From contig JAKZHN010000009.1 in the NCBI GenBank assembly GCA_037179335.1, forward strand, positions 1,116,001 through 1,180,000: DNA of 64,000 bases, written 5' to 3'. The notes beneath the pieces were generated by a model. That model saw nothing but the letters and a program-made list of their open reading frames with translations, searched no databases and was not told the DNA's origin. Position numbers and translations under genes: made by a program. Source of the DNA: Cyclaneusma minus (taxonomy: Eukaryota; Ascomycota; Leotiomycetes; Marthamycetales; Marthamycetaceae). Within the stretch, counting starts at the first letter, position 1, and each line of letters opens with the position of its first letter. Shown here piece by piece: positions 22,854 to 35,455 of this stretch.

Positions 22854-23453
22854 TCAACATGATGATTGTATTACTTCCTCTGGCAAGTCTGGGTCATCGG
22901 CCGATACGACCGATGCATGAAGATTTGAGGTTGATGTGGGCCGCGTCCATCTCGAACTCGAGCTTTCTGGCTGAATGCCTCTCCTACACATGACATGAAC
23001 ACGAGGGAACCTAGGGGAGCTTGGGGAGATACCGGTGTAAGGATCACTTGGGGTCTAGCCGTGCACCGAGAGCTATGATTTCTGGGTTCTCCGCGGGAGA
23101 CTTTGGGCTGGGTGATGTTATGACAGTCACGAGTTCTCGTTCATTCATGGTTCCTCGCAGGCGTTCTGGCCTCGTATTATGGGTATTTCATCGCTTCTCA
23201 CAGCTCATCATGAATTGACGATATTTCAATCAAGACTTGCCTATTTCGTCGAACTTGTTTACTACACTTGCTCAGCTGCTGTCCGCCTTCTCAATTTCCC
23301 CAAAACTCTCAGCACCACACACCAAAGCAGAATCTATGATACCAGCTCATCGATTTCATAGCCTACGGAAACTATCCCATAACTGAAATTCTCCCAGCCT
23401 CTCATGAACCACCCCATCCAACAGCTAGCTTTTCTTCCATCCTCTCCAACCCT
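22854..23453. other. Intergenic region (convergent genes)
   Basis: The HET gene and the small secreted protein gene converge here, so both 3' ends lie in these 600 bp. I see nothing else. Confidence 0.4.
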
Positions 23454-23550
23454 TTAAGAACTCAACACCTCAACAGTCCTCTCCTTCAAAATTCCACCAA
23501 GCTTAATCCCCGTCAAGCTTTGCACAATACCCTCAATCTCAGCCAAGGGG

Positions 23551-23594
<44 letters not shown>

Positions 23595-24059
23595 GCCATT
23601 CTTGTTCCCGTTCTTGTCCCCATTCTTGTTGCCATTGTTGTTGCTGCTCGTAGAGTTCGAGTTGGCATTGCTGCCTACAGCAGCAGCATTGCCTGCTGCG
23701 CCGACTGCGGCCGTTGAGTTGGCTAAAACGGGACGTTAGTTTGAATGTGGCGTGTGATATGGGATAGAGGGAAATAGGTGCAAGGGAGAAGAGAAGGGGA
23801 TTTGTACCTGCGCCAACATCGGCAGTGGCGTTGGCGTTCTTGGCCTTCTTGTGCTTGCGGGGGAGGAGTTCGGGTGTGTAGGCTGTTGGTAGGTGTTAGT
23901 ATGAAGTACGGTGACTGGTGGTTCGTAGGTTGGCACGAAGGGAAACTTGCCAGCGTTCCTAGCCTGGAGAGCGGCCAAGGCGTCGCCGGGGACGGCTCTG
24001 GCTGAGACGACGGCCGCGGCGGTCGCCAGGATGGAGAGGATGAGTCCGACGTTCTTCAT
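23454..24059 (-). CDS. Small secreted Asn/Ala-rich protein
   Basis: A 150-residue secreted protein of unknown function, possibly an effector or wall protein. Three exons (24059-23951, 23882-23808, 23722-23454) join in frame. The N-terminus MKNVGLILSILATAAAVVSA is a signal peptide with cleavage likely after residue 20. A basic segment (LLPRKHKKAKN) follows. Then come repeats of Ala, Asn and Gly, including an uninterrupted run of 15 Asn encoded by (TTG)15 on the plus strand. The end is a conserved-looking tail, LAEIEGIVQSLTGIKLGGIL. Intron 1 (23950-23883) starts with GC (gcaagt) rather than GT but has a good actaac branch point and keeps frame; intron 2 (23807-23723) is GT-AG. There are no cysteines in the mature part, unlike most effectors. 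The exon model is hand-made; the GC donor is the weakest point. Confidence 0.72.
23551..23595 (+). repeat. (TTG)15 microsatellite
   Basis: Fifteen perfect TTG units lie inside the secreted protein gene and encode 15 Asn on the minus strand. Its length is likely to vary between strains in steps of one residue. Confidence 0.95.
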
Positions 24060-25750
24060 GGTGATGGTAGTGTTTGAAAGTAAAGTATTATGAAGTTATC
24101 AAAGAATGTAGTAAACGAGTGAATGAATGTAATTTCAGAGCACAGCTAGATTCGTCGTCAGTCAAGAAATTCTTAGACTCCATGATATTGATCTAGGGCG
24201 ATCGTCTAAGCATACCTCTTAGAAGTCGAATTAGACTATGGAGAATGATCGTAGTATTGTGGGGCGAAGAAAGCTTGAGTTGAAAGCTTAATTCTATCGA
24301 AGGATCCACCTTCTTATACAGCATAGAGTGCCAAGTCTTCTGGGGGGGGGGGGGTGTTCGGGGAGATCAGACACATGAAACCAGAGAAGGATGGGAAAAG
24401 TTAGTTCTCAATCGTGCGTTGTCTGAGATAGGCGAGCCGCAGAACGGGGCCTAGGCCTGAGTCTTGAGAATATTCCCAAATATAAACAAGGGGAAGAGGC
24501 TGAGTGCTTGAGAGCTTCCTCAATCGACGCAGGGGGAGAAAGTCGTGATGAATGGATATTGGACTCATTGGATGATTCCTAGTGAGTCAGTGAAGAACTT
24601 GTAAAACAAGGAGAAGGAGACAAGCTTACCTACCAGCAATGACAGGCTGAGCTTGGGGCAATGTTCCAGGGAATGTCACATTTTGGGGTCATTCCAAGAT
24701 GGCGAGAAGTATGAAGGCATGTAAAATCCCGGATTCGGGCAATCACTGGCTGCAGCAACCATCCGAATATGTTCATCACTATCAGACTTGATGATCCAAG
24801 TTCAGAAATACAAATGACACCCACGCGCAGAACATCTTGTGGGGACCATTGGCGAAGATACCTATCTACTATTGGAACATCAAGAATATGAGCCCCTAGG
24901 GTCCTGGTGGGCATCAGGGGTATTCCAAACGTCTTCGGATACGATCAAACAAGCTCGGCTTCATGTTCGAAACTCGGACCGCAGCACTTGCTTCTGTAAC
25001 GTGAAATCGGGAAGGAAAAAGCGAGACCTCTATATCAGATCGATAATGACATTAATGGGAAAATTCACGAGCCAATAACCGTGTCGCATTCTATCTTGCA
25101 CTGCACTTTTGCTTGACGGGAAATGGAATCATGGATGAACTGAACGTCTTGCAACTTGCAAGTTCTCGAATGCACGCTCGAGAGGAACACCGAAACTTTC
25201 GACTCTCAAAATCTTGACACTGGAAATACAGAGATGAAATGAAACCAACACTCGGGACTTCAGATTCTCCAATGGTGAATGGTTTCCCATACACTTCCCA
25301 TTGTCAGTTGACCATTCGTTGCTTGTCACCTCCTGTTTCCCAGCATTCTGCAACTCGAAGACCCAAGTTCCTATATCTGCGATCATTGTCAAGAACCCAT
25401 CCTATGTCGTAGACGAGAAATAGAATTCCAGAAAACGAGAACTCGATGGTTGATTTGTGTATGGCTGTGTACCGAGATAAGGAGCTTCTGGTGATTGGAA
25501 AGTCTTTCAACGAACATTGAAGTCGAGAACAAAGTTGAAGAAGAGAGTGGAGATGTCCAGACTCCCCCAGACCAAGTAATAGGTGAAAGATGATTGGTTG
25601 GAGTGGAGTCCGAGGAACATCGGCATTGTGGGGAAGGCCGGGGTAGCACCAAAAATGCTTGAGCCGAGCAAAAGCTAACATCGTCATGACTGAACCTCGT
25701 GCATGTGCCCGCCCTTTGCCTCAACCTGGGCTCTTCGAAATGCGCGAACA
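24060..25750. other. Intergenic region between the secreted protein gene and ETF-QO
   Basis: These genes diverge, so the interval holds both promoters. A TATA-like tcttataca lies at 24311 on the secreted-gene side. A run of 13 G is at 24342-24354. The 25300-25700 stretch has open frames on the minus strand with no protein-like content. No gene seen. Confidence 0.4.
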
Positions 25751-27827
25751 ATGACAACCATGGCCAGCAAGTCCATATCGCTCCGGCGAACCCTCACGGC
25801 CCTGCCAGCCTCGACGAAAACAGTTTTGCCCCGGCATGCTCGTCACAATGAGCAGTTACTATCATCCGCGAGTCGACGCTTGACTCGGAGTCGTCCGTTC
25901 ACAACACCATGTGCTGCTGTCACACGACGGACTTTCTCGACCATTCCTCGCAGACAACTGGCAGATGTCGACGATTCCTTTGATCCGAAATCCGTAGAGC
26001 GGGAAAGCGACGAGGTCGATGTATGTATAGTAGGTGGCGGTGAGTCTCCCAACTCCACAAACCACCCGCCCCCTACTAACTCCCCATTGTAGGACCTGCC
26101 GGTTTAGCAGCAGCAATCCGATTAAAGCAACTCGCCAACGAAGCCGGCAACGATGAATTCCGCGTACTGTTACTTGAGAAAGCTGGCGAAATCGGTGCAC
26201 ACATCCTCTCGGGCGCCGTCATCGAACCCACCGCCATCAGCGAACTAATCCCCGACTGGCTCTCCGAAGACAACGAAAACCGCTTCGCACATGGCACACC
26301 GGCAACAGGCGATAAGATGCGTTTCCTTACCAAGGGCGGTGCATACCCAATCCCCGCCCCTCCGCAAATGCACAACCACGGCAACTACATCGTCTCCCTA
26401 AACCAGTTCACGCAATGGCTTGGCGAACGCGCCGAAGAAGTCGGCGTCGAAGTCTTCCCCGGCTTCGCTGCTTCGGAGATTTTATATGCTGCCGATGGAT
26501 CAGTTAAAGGTGTAGCCACCAACGACCTCGGCATCTCGCGCGCCGGCAAGCCCAAAGACCATTTCGAGCGCGGCATGGAATTCCACGCGCGCACCACTTT
26601 GTTCGCCGAAGGCTGTCACGGCTCCCTCACCAAACAACTAATCAAGAAATTCGATCTGCGCAAAGATTCGCAACCACAAACTTACGGCTTAGGCATCAAA
26701 GAAGTATGGGAGATCCAACCGGAAAAGTTCAAGAAAGGTGAAGTTGTGCATAGTATGGGATATCCGTTGCCAGCAGATACATATGGCGGAGGCTGGATGT
26801 ACCATTTTGGCGACAACCTTGTTTCCATCGGCCTCGTAGTCGGCCTCGACTATCCAAACCCCTGGCTCTCCCCCTACGGCGAATTCCAGAAAATGAAACA
26901 CCACCCGCTCTACGCCTCCGTGCTCGAAGGCGGGAAATGCATTTCCTACGGCGCACGCGCGCTCAACGAAGGCGGCTTCCAAAGTATTCCTAAAGTCGCA
27001 TTCCCCGGCGGCGCCCTTATCGGCGACACTGCCGGGTTTCTAAACGTGCCGAAGATTAAGGGAACGCATACTGCGATGAAGAGCGGCATGTTGGCTGCGG
27101 AAGCTACTTTTGCTGCGCTGCAGGGAAGCAAGGATGGCTCGGTTTTCTTGTATGATTATGAGGAGAATTTGCGCAAGAGTTTTATTTGGAAGGAGCTGAA
27201 GGAAGTGCGCAATATGCGGCCTTCTTTCCACTCACCTTTGAAGCTTTACGGCGGAATTCTCTACTCCGGATTAGAAGCCTACGTACTTAAGGGCCGCGTA
27301 CCATGGACGCTAAAGCATAAGGGTACTGATGCTTCGGCCACGAAGACTGCGGATGAGTGTCAGAAGATCGAATATCCGAAACCGGATGGGAAGATTAGCT
27401 TTGATATCTTGACGAGTGTGAGCAGGACGGGAACGAATCATGAGGAGGATCAGCCGGTGCATTTGCAGGTTAAGGATTGGGAGAAGCATACGAGAGAGCA
27501 TTGGCCTAAGTATAAGGGCGTGGAGAATCGGTTTTGTCCGGCGGGGGTTTATGAGTATGTGGAGGATGCGGAGAAGGCGGAGGGGGTGCGGTTTCAGATT
27601 AATGCGCAGAAGTAAGTTGCTCTTGTTTTCTTTGTGTTGATGGGGATGGGATGAGGAAGGGAGGTGGTGGGAAAGGGGGAAAGTATACATGATGAATTGA
27701 TGATGGATGCTAACGATGATGTTACAGTTGTATTCATTGCAAGACTTGCGATATCAAGGTGCCGGGACAGGATATCAATTGGCAGACGCCGCAGGGTGCT
27801 GAGGGTCCTAAGTATTACATGACTTAG
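25751..27827 (+). CDS. CIR2: Electron transfer flavoprotein-ubiquinone oxidoreductase
   Basis: ETF-QO sits in the inner mitochondrial membrane and passes electrons from fatty-acid and amino-acid dehydrogenases, through ETF, to ubiquinone. Three exons (25751-26039, 26093-27611, 27728-27827) join to 635 residues, matching the family length. The first 70 residues are Arg/Ser/Thr-rich and free of long acidic runs, as in a targeting peptide. VDVCIVGGGPAGLAAA (from residue 90) is the FAD dinucleotide-binding motif. HILSGAVIEP and the membrane/ubiquinone-binding region (GGWMYHFGDNLVSIGLVVGL) follow. The 4Fe-4S ligands are in NRFCPAGVYEY and, after the last intron, NCIHCKTCDIK, so the last intron splits the cluster motif. 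The first intron (53 nt) interrupts the FAD glycine motif and has an actaac branch point. Start is the ATG at 25751; one nine bases later is also possible. Confidence 0.95.
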
Positions 27828-28316
27828 AAGAGGCTTAGACCGAGGCGAGGCGCTGGCTGGAAGAGGTGGGAAAATTACATGGGTTCTTGTATATATTAGA
27901 TCTCAAGAGACAGCCTTTTCGACTCACGACGCTCTAATGCCAGGTTCTTCCTCTGTGGACAGTAGAACAGTTGATGGAATACATGTAGACTGTGTTGTTT
28001 TCGAAACTTGAAGGTCATCAAACGACAGACAAAGGCGACCCATCGGATGGAAACGCACCAGGCAACTCTCAATCATGGAAATCACTTGCTATCAGAGAGA
28101 AGTCGGGACCAAAGACAGACAATGTCACATATCAGGACTACTAGATCAATTCTGAGGGAAGCAAACATTTGTATCATCACGGTATCCCACAAGGATTCCA
28201 CAAGGATTCAAGTCGAAGCAAAGGTCAGAAAAAAATACCAACTAGAGACTTCTCACAGTTACCTGAAAAGTTACCTGAAACCGAAACTCCCAAATTTCCA
28301 ATCCCCCTACTCCAAA

Positions 28317-28339
28317 CCCCCCCCCCCCCCAAAAAAAAA
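28317..28339 (+). repeat. C14/A9 homopolymer pair
   Basis: Fourteen C followed directly by nine A. It lies about 130 bp before the small open frame at 28469. Confidence 0.9.
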
Positions 28340-28468
28340 CTCCAAAGAAATCTCTTACCTGCCGAGCACTCACCTACCAAGACCACCAACTCGCGCAAAA
28401 TACCTATACCAACTCGCCCGAAAACACAGCACAGTATTGACCCAAAAATAGAAATACAAACAGCCACA

Positions 28469-28654
28469 ATGTCCCGGGTCGACGACATCGATGACATCCC
28501 ACCTGACGCGGCGGCAGAGAAACGGATTCTCGATGCCGAGGGGACAGGGGATGGGGATGTAGCGGATGAGGTGCCCGCAGTCGAAGTGGACGTATTTTTT
28601 GATGATGCACATTTTGGGTGCTTTGAAAATGCGACTGGATGTGCTTTGGATTAA
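28469..28654 (+). CDS. Possible small protein, unknown
   Basis: A 61-residue acidic open frame starting MSRVDDIDDIPPDAAAEK. The ATG is preceded by an A-rich, C-rich leader (cagccacaATG), a good fungal start context. It has 18 or so Asp/Glu, few basic residues and no recognisable domain, signal peptide or membrane segment. It could equally be a chance frame or the first exon of a larger gene, since the downstream sequence to 28890 is G/A-rich with no obvious continuation. Confidence 0.3.
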   Translation: MSRVDDIDDIPPDAAAEKRILDAEGTGDGDVADEVPAVEVDVFFDDAHFGCFENATGCALD

Positions 28655-29934
28655 ATGGATGGTCTTTGGGAAAATAGAGGTGCTTGATGGGAGATGGGAA
28701 TTCCGAAATAGGGAGGATGGGGAAGGGGGGGATGGAGACGAAGGGGGAAGGTGCTGTTGGGAGGGAGGAGAGGGGGAAGAGAGGAGGTACTTATTGGACC
28801 GACTGGGGAAGTTGTGGGAGAGTTGTGATGGAGTTGTGGGGGACTTGTTCTGGTATTGTTATTGGGACTACCAGGTCTCGTTTGTAAACGGCAGATGAAT
28901 CAGGGACTTGAATCGCTTAGTTTCGGATTTCCACAAGACAACTCCTGAACAATTTTTGTGAGAGCGACATGTCACTATCATACCATGGCATTTAGGGGTT
29001 ATGGATGATGGGTGGTAAATGCTTGGACCTTGTTCATTGCTATACGGCGTCTTAAACGGAGACACATACATTCAAGATAGAAGACTACCATATGCTCCGG
29101 ATTCCCAGCTTCGAACCCTCATCTAATGAAACATCGCAGTCAGTCGTGTTCATCGAAGCAAAAAGCACTTGTCATTTGTAAACTGTTTTTGCAGGTGGAG
29201 ATTTTCCTTTCATTTCATTTCTTAGACGAGCACTCAGTCTTCAGCTCCTTGCTCATAATTTTCAGCTCCCACTCCTCCTCTTGTCTCTTGCCTCTCTAAG
29301 TGAGGCACACACACAACTAGCCAGCCATCGCCAACGCTGCCAATGCTGCAATAGGAGAAATTCATCCTCCCTCAAAAACCAAAGATCGATGTATGTACAA
29401 GTCTAGCGCCCTTTTGCGCCCTAGCTCCCAAAATCTCTCAAAATGAAACAGCGAACGTGATTCGGTCTAGAAAAGTAGACTTTTTGTTTCCTTGCTCGTA
29501 CAACATGATCGTACAAACTCATACAAGACATTCGCTTTTTCTTCTTCTCTCTTCTTCAAATCGTACAACAGACACCGTCTTTTTTTTTTCGAAGTCATCA
29601 AAGATATGAATGACGACATGAGAGGGAATGAGCTCGATGAAAGACAGATGCTCTAAATGTCTCCGATGAGTCTTCGATAAGCGCTCTCCTCAAAAGCGCG
29701 CGCAATCCAGGTTTCGTGTACTTGGTAAAAATGTCGTACTAAAAGATAAGAGGATGGCCCCAAAAAGCAAGTAGTACAACCGATCGAAGGGTAAGCGAAC
29801 GTAAGGGGGTTGGTTGGTCGTAGTCGTAGTTGTCTTCCGTCTTGACATGTGCACCCCGCCAGCACATGCCATCCGCTCATGCACCTGTCATCGTCTCTAG
29901 TGCGTCGACTAGAGAACCCCAAAGTACCCCTCGT
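28655..29934. other. Intergenic region
   Basis: No gene seen. The interval includes G/A-rich sequence (28680-28820), T-rich stretches (29220-29590, including a run of about 11 T at 29579) and the 3' side of the GDS1-type gene. Confidence 0.4.
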
Positions 29935-31298
29935 CTAAAACCCACTAAGCAGACCATCAAGCTCGTCCAGCTCAATATTCTCCGGACTACGCAAGTCCCA
30001 CTCCCCGCACCCCTCAAGGCGCAATCCAAAATCCTCCTCGAAGGGTTTCCTAGTAAAGACCGGTACTGCCAGACTAGGCTTGACCATCGGACTACTAGCA
30101 AAGTGCGTCGCCGGATTCGCGTGCAAGTGGCTGCCAAAGCGCCCAAATAGCGCATCAGCCACTTCCATGTTGCGCTGCAGCGAATCCTCCACCTCGCCCT
30201 CCGCAGGCGGCTTCTCAGAAGCATCGACGCGTTTTGTTGGCGCATCGATCATGGTGATGTCTTCAGCTTCGCTGAGTTTGCGCTTTTGCATGCCGCGGGC
30301 CGTTTGGGTGAATTCTTTTTCGTCTTTCTCGAGAGGGGGAGAGGCGCCGCGATGATTGCGCGCTAGAGTGCTAGTGCTGGCTGGCGGCGGCATGGCGAGG
30401 CGTCCGGAATAGGAGCCGGTGGGGGTTAGGGGCGTGATGGAGTCGTCGACGTCGTCGTCGAATTCGGGGGAGGAGAGGTCGACTTCGGGAGAGGGGGAGA
30501 GCTCGCGGCGGCGCTCGGCGTCGGCTTCGTCTGAGCGCGACTCGGATGAGAGGGAGGGGGAAATGATGGATCGTTGTGCTAGGCGGATTGTTTCGGAGAT
30601 GGCGGCGGATTGCGCGGGGTCGGGGATGGGCTGGTGACGGCAGGTTGTCAGGTAGAAGTAGGTTCTTCGGGGATGTACGGTTTCGAGTTCTTTTGCAAGT
30701 GGACATGGGTTTGAAGCATTCCAACATGGGCGTTTGAGGTAACCGGCGAGGCGCGAAGAAATGATTGCCGATGGATTGGCAGACCTGTTTGGTGATTGTT
30801 AGTCGATTATTTATGGTTTTCCTGGCATAGCTTTCGCAAAGTTACTTAGACAACACAAACTTACATTTCGACAATCCTGACGAACGGCGACAGGATCGCG
30901 GCCAGTTCCTTGACCAAGTGAGGCCTGTTTCCCGTCTTCTGCAGTTGCACCAGCACGGCTTCGACGATTTCATCGTGGATGCTGTCGAAGTCGATTTTCC
31001 GTTCCGACTCTCCATAGCTCATATCCTCGGCCTCGGGCGAGGGAGGCGGCGTATGCTCATATTTCACGACGGTCTTGGGCAGCGATGGGCGCTTTGCTGG
31101 GGGCGACAGTAGGGGCGAGGCTGAAGCGTCGTGCGATCGCTTCATTTTCTTGCTCGGCGGTTGTTGCTCGGTGGCAGATTGCTGTTGCGCGGTGGAAGGC
31201 GGTGTGCGGTTTGCGGCCGCTCTCTCGGCGTGCGTTACAGGAAGATGAATTCCGAGCGACGGCAGCGACAGGGACTTGCGACGGGTATTGTAAGGCAT
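29935..31298 (-). CDS. GDS1-type winged-helix nuclear protein
   Basis: This belongs to the conserved Pezizomycotina family with a GDS1-like winged-helix domain, presumably a DNA-binding or transcription-related protein. Two exons (31298-30865 and 30784-29935) join across an 80-nt intron to 427 residues. The N-terminus MPYNTRRKSLSLPSLGIHLP is a family hallmark. A basic region (SKKMKRSHDAS) and TPPPSPE precede the winged helix: IDFDSIHDEIVEAVLVQLQK, GNRPHLVKELAAIL, then, after the intron, SANPSAIISSRLAGYLKR and LETVHPRRTYFYLTTC. The C-terminal half is disordered, Ser/Pro/acidic-rich, with a basic MQKRKLSEAED block and an acidic end rich in Leu (ENIELDELDGLLSGF) that could be an activation-type segment. 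The upstream ATG at 31601 in frame would add 101 unconserved residues, so 31298 is preferred. Yeast Gds1 links the family to respiration and nitrogen response, but function here is not shown. Confidence 0.9.
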
Positions 31299-34200
31299 TT
31301 TCGTTGTTGATGGAGGTGGACCGCGGTTGAAGGCGCGCGGTGCTCGGGGCAGGCTGGGGGAGTTGGCGGTGCGGTCGGGTGTTTGGCGACGGAGACGACT
31401 TGCGACAGACCTTGGGTAGGTGAGGTTTGGGACAGGAAAGGGAGAGGGAAGGCGCGGCCGTTTGTTGTGGATTCTGTTTGGCGGTGTGCCGCGATTGGCC
31501 GGCAGGGGGGCCTTGCGTCGGAATGCAGAGTGACACAGGAGAAATGCTGGTAGCGTGGCCGGGGGGAGCGCGCGGACGCGGACCGAGTGGGCTTGGGGCA
31601 AAAGAGAAAAGGCACTGTGGCAGTTGCGATTGAGCGGCAGCGACTAGTTCGAATGCTAATCCACGAAAGTAGAGTCGAATGTGCGCGCTTGGTCGATTAC
31701 AAGAGATGATATCTATCACCACGACGAGACTACTGTGCGCTAGAGGGGGTGATGATGGCGGGATGGGGTGCAGCTGGTGTTGGCCGCTGGTGCAGCCAGA
31801 TTCTGTGGCCCGGCTGAATCCTGTTCGTCTGGACTGCTGGTGTTTGACAGGAGGTTCAAGAATATGCGGCGTGCTGGATGTGCATAGGGCGGTAAGGATT
31901 ATTGCCTGCCCAATCTGGAATGCGTGTCTGAAGGAGCGATGATGACGATGGAGCCCTGTATGCCGTTGCGCAGATCGGGGCCAATGGCCGGGAATGGGGA
32001 TGATGCGTGTGTGAAGAAAAGGATCTCGGAGGAGCGGTCGCCGTCCGAGGGGGAGGCAAGAAAACGGTCTGAGATTCTGGGGGGTGGCTGCTGTTTGGCT
32101 GGTGCTGATGTTGCTTCTGTCTGATATCGGGGTCGTTGACGTCCCGCAAGTTGCAACTAAAATGGCTCCGGGTATGTGGTGATGGCTGGCCGGTGCGCCT
32201 ACGCGTGCAGCTGCTGTTTTACAAAAGGCGTCGTTGTTGTAAACAATAAGCTGCGTAGGCTGTTGACATGGAGAGGTACACGGGCATCGGTGATGGTCTT
32301 GCACAGATGATGTTTCGGAGCAGAGATGCTATCAAGTTGGCGATGGGAATCAAGGGGGGGACAGAGGGACACCGAAGGAAGGGGGACGGAGCTCTTCTCA
32401 GACTGGACTTCGGCGCCAGGGAGCTTTCCCGCGCAATTCAGCATCAATCTGCGGCATGGTGTCTGTGCGACAGGGGTACTTCCCAGCCTTTGAAGTGTGG
32501 CTTGGGCCTTGTACATCCGGGCGAGTCAACGAAAAGGCAGAACGCCATGAAACCGAAAGCTAATTCGACTGTCGGCCTAGCCAAGGGACTCGTCCTACTG
32601 GCGGGAGAGGAAGCTCGTAGCTCATGATGGCTGATGATGGCTTCACTGCCGCCGCTGCCAAGGCAAAAACAACACCAACCCGCTGAGCTCACGGCCCTTG
32701 ATAGGCGGGGGGCCTCTGGGTGTGGCATCGACGTCAAGGAGAGGCCCAGGCTCCTCTCAGAGTCATGCGAAGCTTCACACATGTACAACATGCGCTGGAT
32801 GTGACACGACGTCCTCGAGTCTCCAAAAGGGCTTCTCGTGCAGCTTGTACTCGTACGCTCGCCATCTGATATGTTTGAGACCTTCTGGCCTTCAGACTTC
32901 GGATGGGATTGCAACCCGAGCAATCCGAGAATAGGGGATGGGCGTTGATCTTCGATGACCACAGCGAAATACCGAAGTGGTCAACAGCTCCGCAGACAGA
33001 CAACTGGACCCGACCCTGAAGCTGTCCCACGGTCCACAAGACGCTAGAATGTCATAGCCTTGTGTCTGTGCAGCTCGAGCCAGATAGGCGGCGCCATACG
33101 AAATGGTGCAGAAGATGGGAAAGGCAATTTGCGCTCGCTTGCCAAGCTGGTAAGCTTGAGCTTGGGTGAGCTCGACACGATTCATCGATATCAAGCCAAG
33201 TTGCGCCTCATTGAACTCATCTTCGTGTCTTTTCGCGTCCCGGGAACTCCAGGCTGCCACAGGGAAGCCACAGACATGACTGCATCATCTTGCGCTCGGA
33301 GTGAGTGGGATTTGGAAGCAGCGCAGATATCCGCTGCTATGTCGTGTTCCAAGGGACCAAAAGCAACATCGAGGGGAGGCGACTGAGTGGCAGCATCATC
33401 CCAAGACTCATAACAGCACCACTCACAGCCACAGCCGGGTATCCGCCGTTCTAATTTTGACCGTGACGTTCTCGAGATGGGATGCATGCAGCATGACAGA
33501 AGGAAATCAGAGAGATACGTCGTATCCAACAGCAACAAGAGATGGGTTCCATACTTCCCCCTTTTCCATAACCATCACCACCTTTCGTTGAGATTCCATG
33601 ATGCCATCAGCCCAACACGTATATCTGCCCACCGCGTCACCCGTTATTGTCTCGTCTTCAAACGGTTTTCGTTCCCTCAACCTCGATCATCTCACATACC
33701 CAAAAGCCCATCTCTATTGAAGTCGCTTTCGCATCCCAGCCAGGCCCCTGCGCAGCTGCCTGAAACCCGTCGACGTCTGTGGTCGAACGGCTCTTCGCCA
33801 ATCTCAAAGCAGCCTAGACCATGGTCCCACCACAGCGTGCTGCCTGCATGGGCCCCCTGAATCTTCCGCTGCTTCGAGAATTTCCAGCATGCCCAGTGGC
33901 CACACAGCAGCGCCTCCCCCGTCCCTCCTCTCCGCTCCGCCCTGCATGTCTGTCTCTTTCGCGTGCGGTCCATTCAATATCGGGCCCAAAGAACCCCTAT
34001 GTACCCTGCCGACACCCTCCCCGGACCAAATATCGCCGGCTCAGCCTGGCAAATTTTCAAAAGCCTAGGAAAAGTCGAACGGGGCACACGACAACAGTTG
34101 TTGGTGGCAACGGCTTCGCGGCGTCAGCATATAAAATGACAGAAAGATCACGAGACGTCTGTCTCGGCCACGTGTTTCTGTTTCTCTGATATGCGATGCT

Positions 34201-35455
34201 GTCTTTCGGAAGCTTTTCAAACTTGGCAGATCTCGTGTCCAAGCACCTTGCCGCCGCCACCCCCGCGAGTAAGCAGGCTGCCGCGCTTGATAAAAAGGTA
34301 AAACGACGTTATCGGCATGCGTGTGCGTAAAGCCTAATCACAGTCATCGCAAAACCGTCGAACTCTGTTGTGAGTCGATCGTCGAATTTGGGAAACCCCT
34401 GAATGTGCAAGCTTGAAAGCTTCGGAAAGAAACATGATGATTGTTCCGTGTATATTTTTACAGCACCAACTGCATGCAGCAAGCAGCATCCTGAGCATGA
34501 TCGTCGACGCAACGCGAGATGACTCGTCGTCGTTGAATGATGCCTATCTGCCCTGCCGCGCGCAACGAAGTTGCCCCAAGCTTCTTGACTCGTACGCTAA
34601 ACCACCCAATTGACCCAAGATGCTTCCATGCTTTCGGGAGTTTAGCCTTTGCTGCAATACGACTCGCTGGCTGGTTCCGAGAACTTTATTCCGCGTTGCA
34701 GTGCAGGCTCGATGAGGCTGTAACAGACTACTCGCGCAGGAACAAGATTTCCGTCGAAAGTCTTAAATTTCGATGATGAAGCTTCCGATGCTACTCTATT
34801 TTTGTTGCTGGGGCGCGGGTTCGATCCTCGGTTGCGGCTTGGGCTGGGGTTGTGGCACTGTAGATGCGGTGCTCTTTGGTGGACACGGACGCATGGTCGT
34901 CAGTTCAACTTCGAAACCTGATATTCTTCTGATCGTCTGGCCGTGCAATTGAAGATCAAGCAAGAGATACGAGGCCCCTTACCCCACATATTGGTGTCAT
35001 GTCATTGTTGCATCGACGATCGACGTTCAGAATTGCGTATTACTCTTCCATAGCTATGCTCAGATGCGCCGGTAATGATATGTACAGAATTTGGGGGGGA
35101 AGCTCGCGACTCTGCGAGGCGCGCTTCAATGTTGTTCTTGAGTGTGGTTCGAAACCGGAGCAACGGCCCACAGCCGCGGCGTTAGTCGATCATGTCATAG
35201 CCTTTTCGAGAAGCTTCAGGTGCCGGTAGATTTGGGTTCCTGAGCTCGTCCCGATCTCGTCCCGGGATGGTCTGGGTGGCTTTTGGGTAGCTTTTGGGTC
35301 CAACCCCAGGTCCCAAACCATCTCGAGACTGGAGAGTTTTGATGGAACATCCTCGTAGGCTCGCTGGAGCCCAGGCCCCAGAACCCCTTTTCCCCGCATC
35401 GTCACATCGTTCTTGATCATCAACTGCCCACTGCGCACTCGTCATTTCGCATGCC
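31299..35455. other. Long (4.2-kb) intergenic region
   Basis: The GDS1-type gene reads away to the left and the OMS1-like gene ends at 35456, so this holds the GDS1-type promoter and leader and the OMS1 3' end. Many frames of 60-170 codons occur on both strands. None has signal peptides, membrane segments or family motifs I trust. Near 34820 ggttcgatcc looks like a tRNA T-arm but nothing upstream folds. An unannotated non-coding RNA or a long leader is possible. Confidence 0.4.

Noticed and set aside
24342..24354. Run of 13 G as a possible regulatory element
   Set aside because: Homopolymers of this kind are common and also prone to sequencing error; no further evidence.
31057..32304. 415-codon minus-strand open frame
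   Set aside because: It overlaps the GDS1-type gene's first exon and leader in another frame. The composition (Pro/Ser/His/Arg) is typical of antisense reading of GC-rich DNA, with no domain.
32268..33386. Several 80-170-codon frames on both strands in the 4.2-kb gap
   Set aside because: Overlapping frames on both strands with no domain, signal peptide or good start context; probably chance in GC-rich DNA.
34807..34835. tRNA T-arm-like word ggttcgatcc
   Set aside because: Nothing upstream matches an A box, D-arm or acceptor strand, so a tRNA cannot be built.
35140..35165. tRNA T-arm-like word ggttcgaaacc on the plus strand
   Set aside because: No matching acceptor or D-arm within 100 bp upstream.
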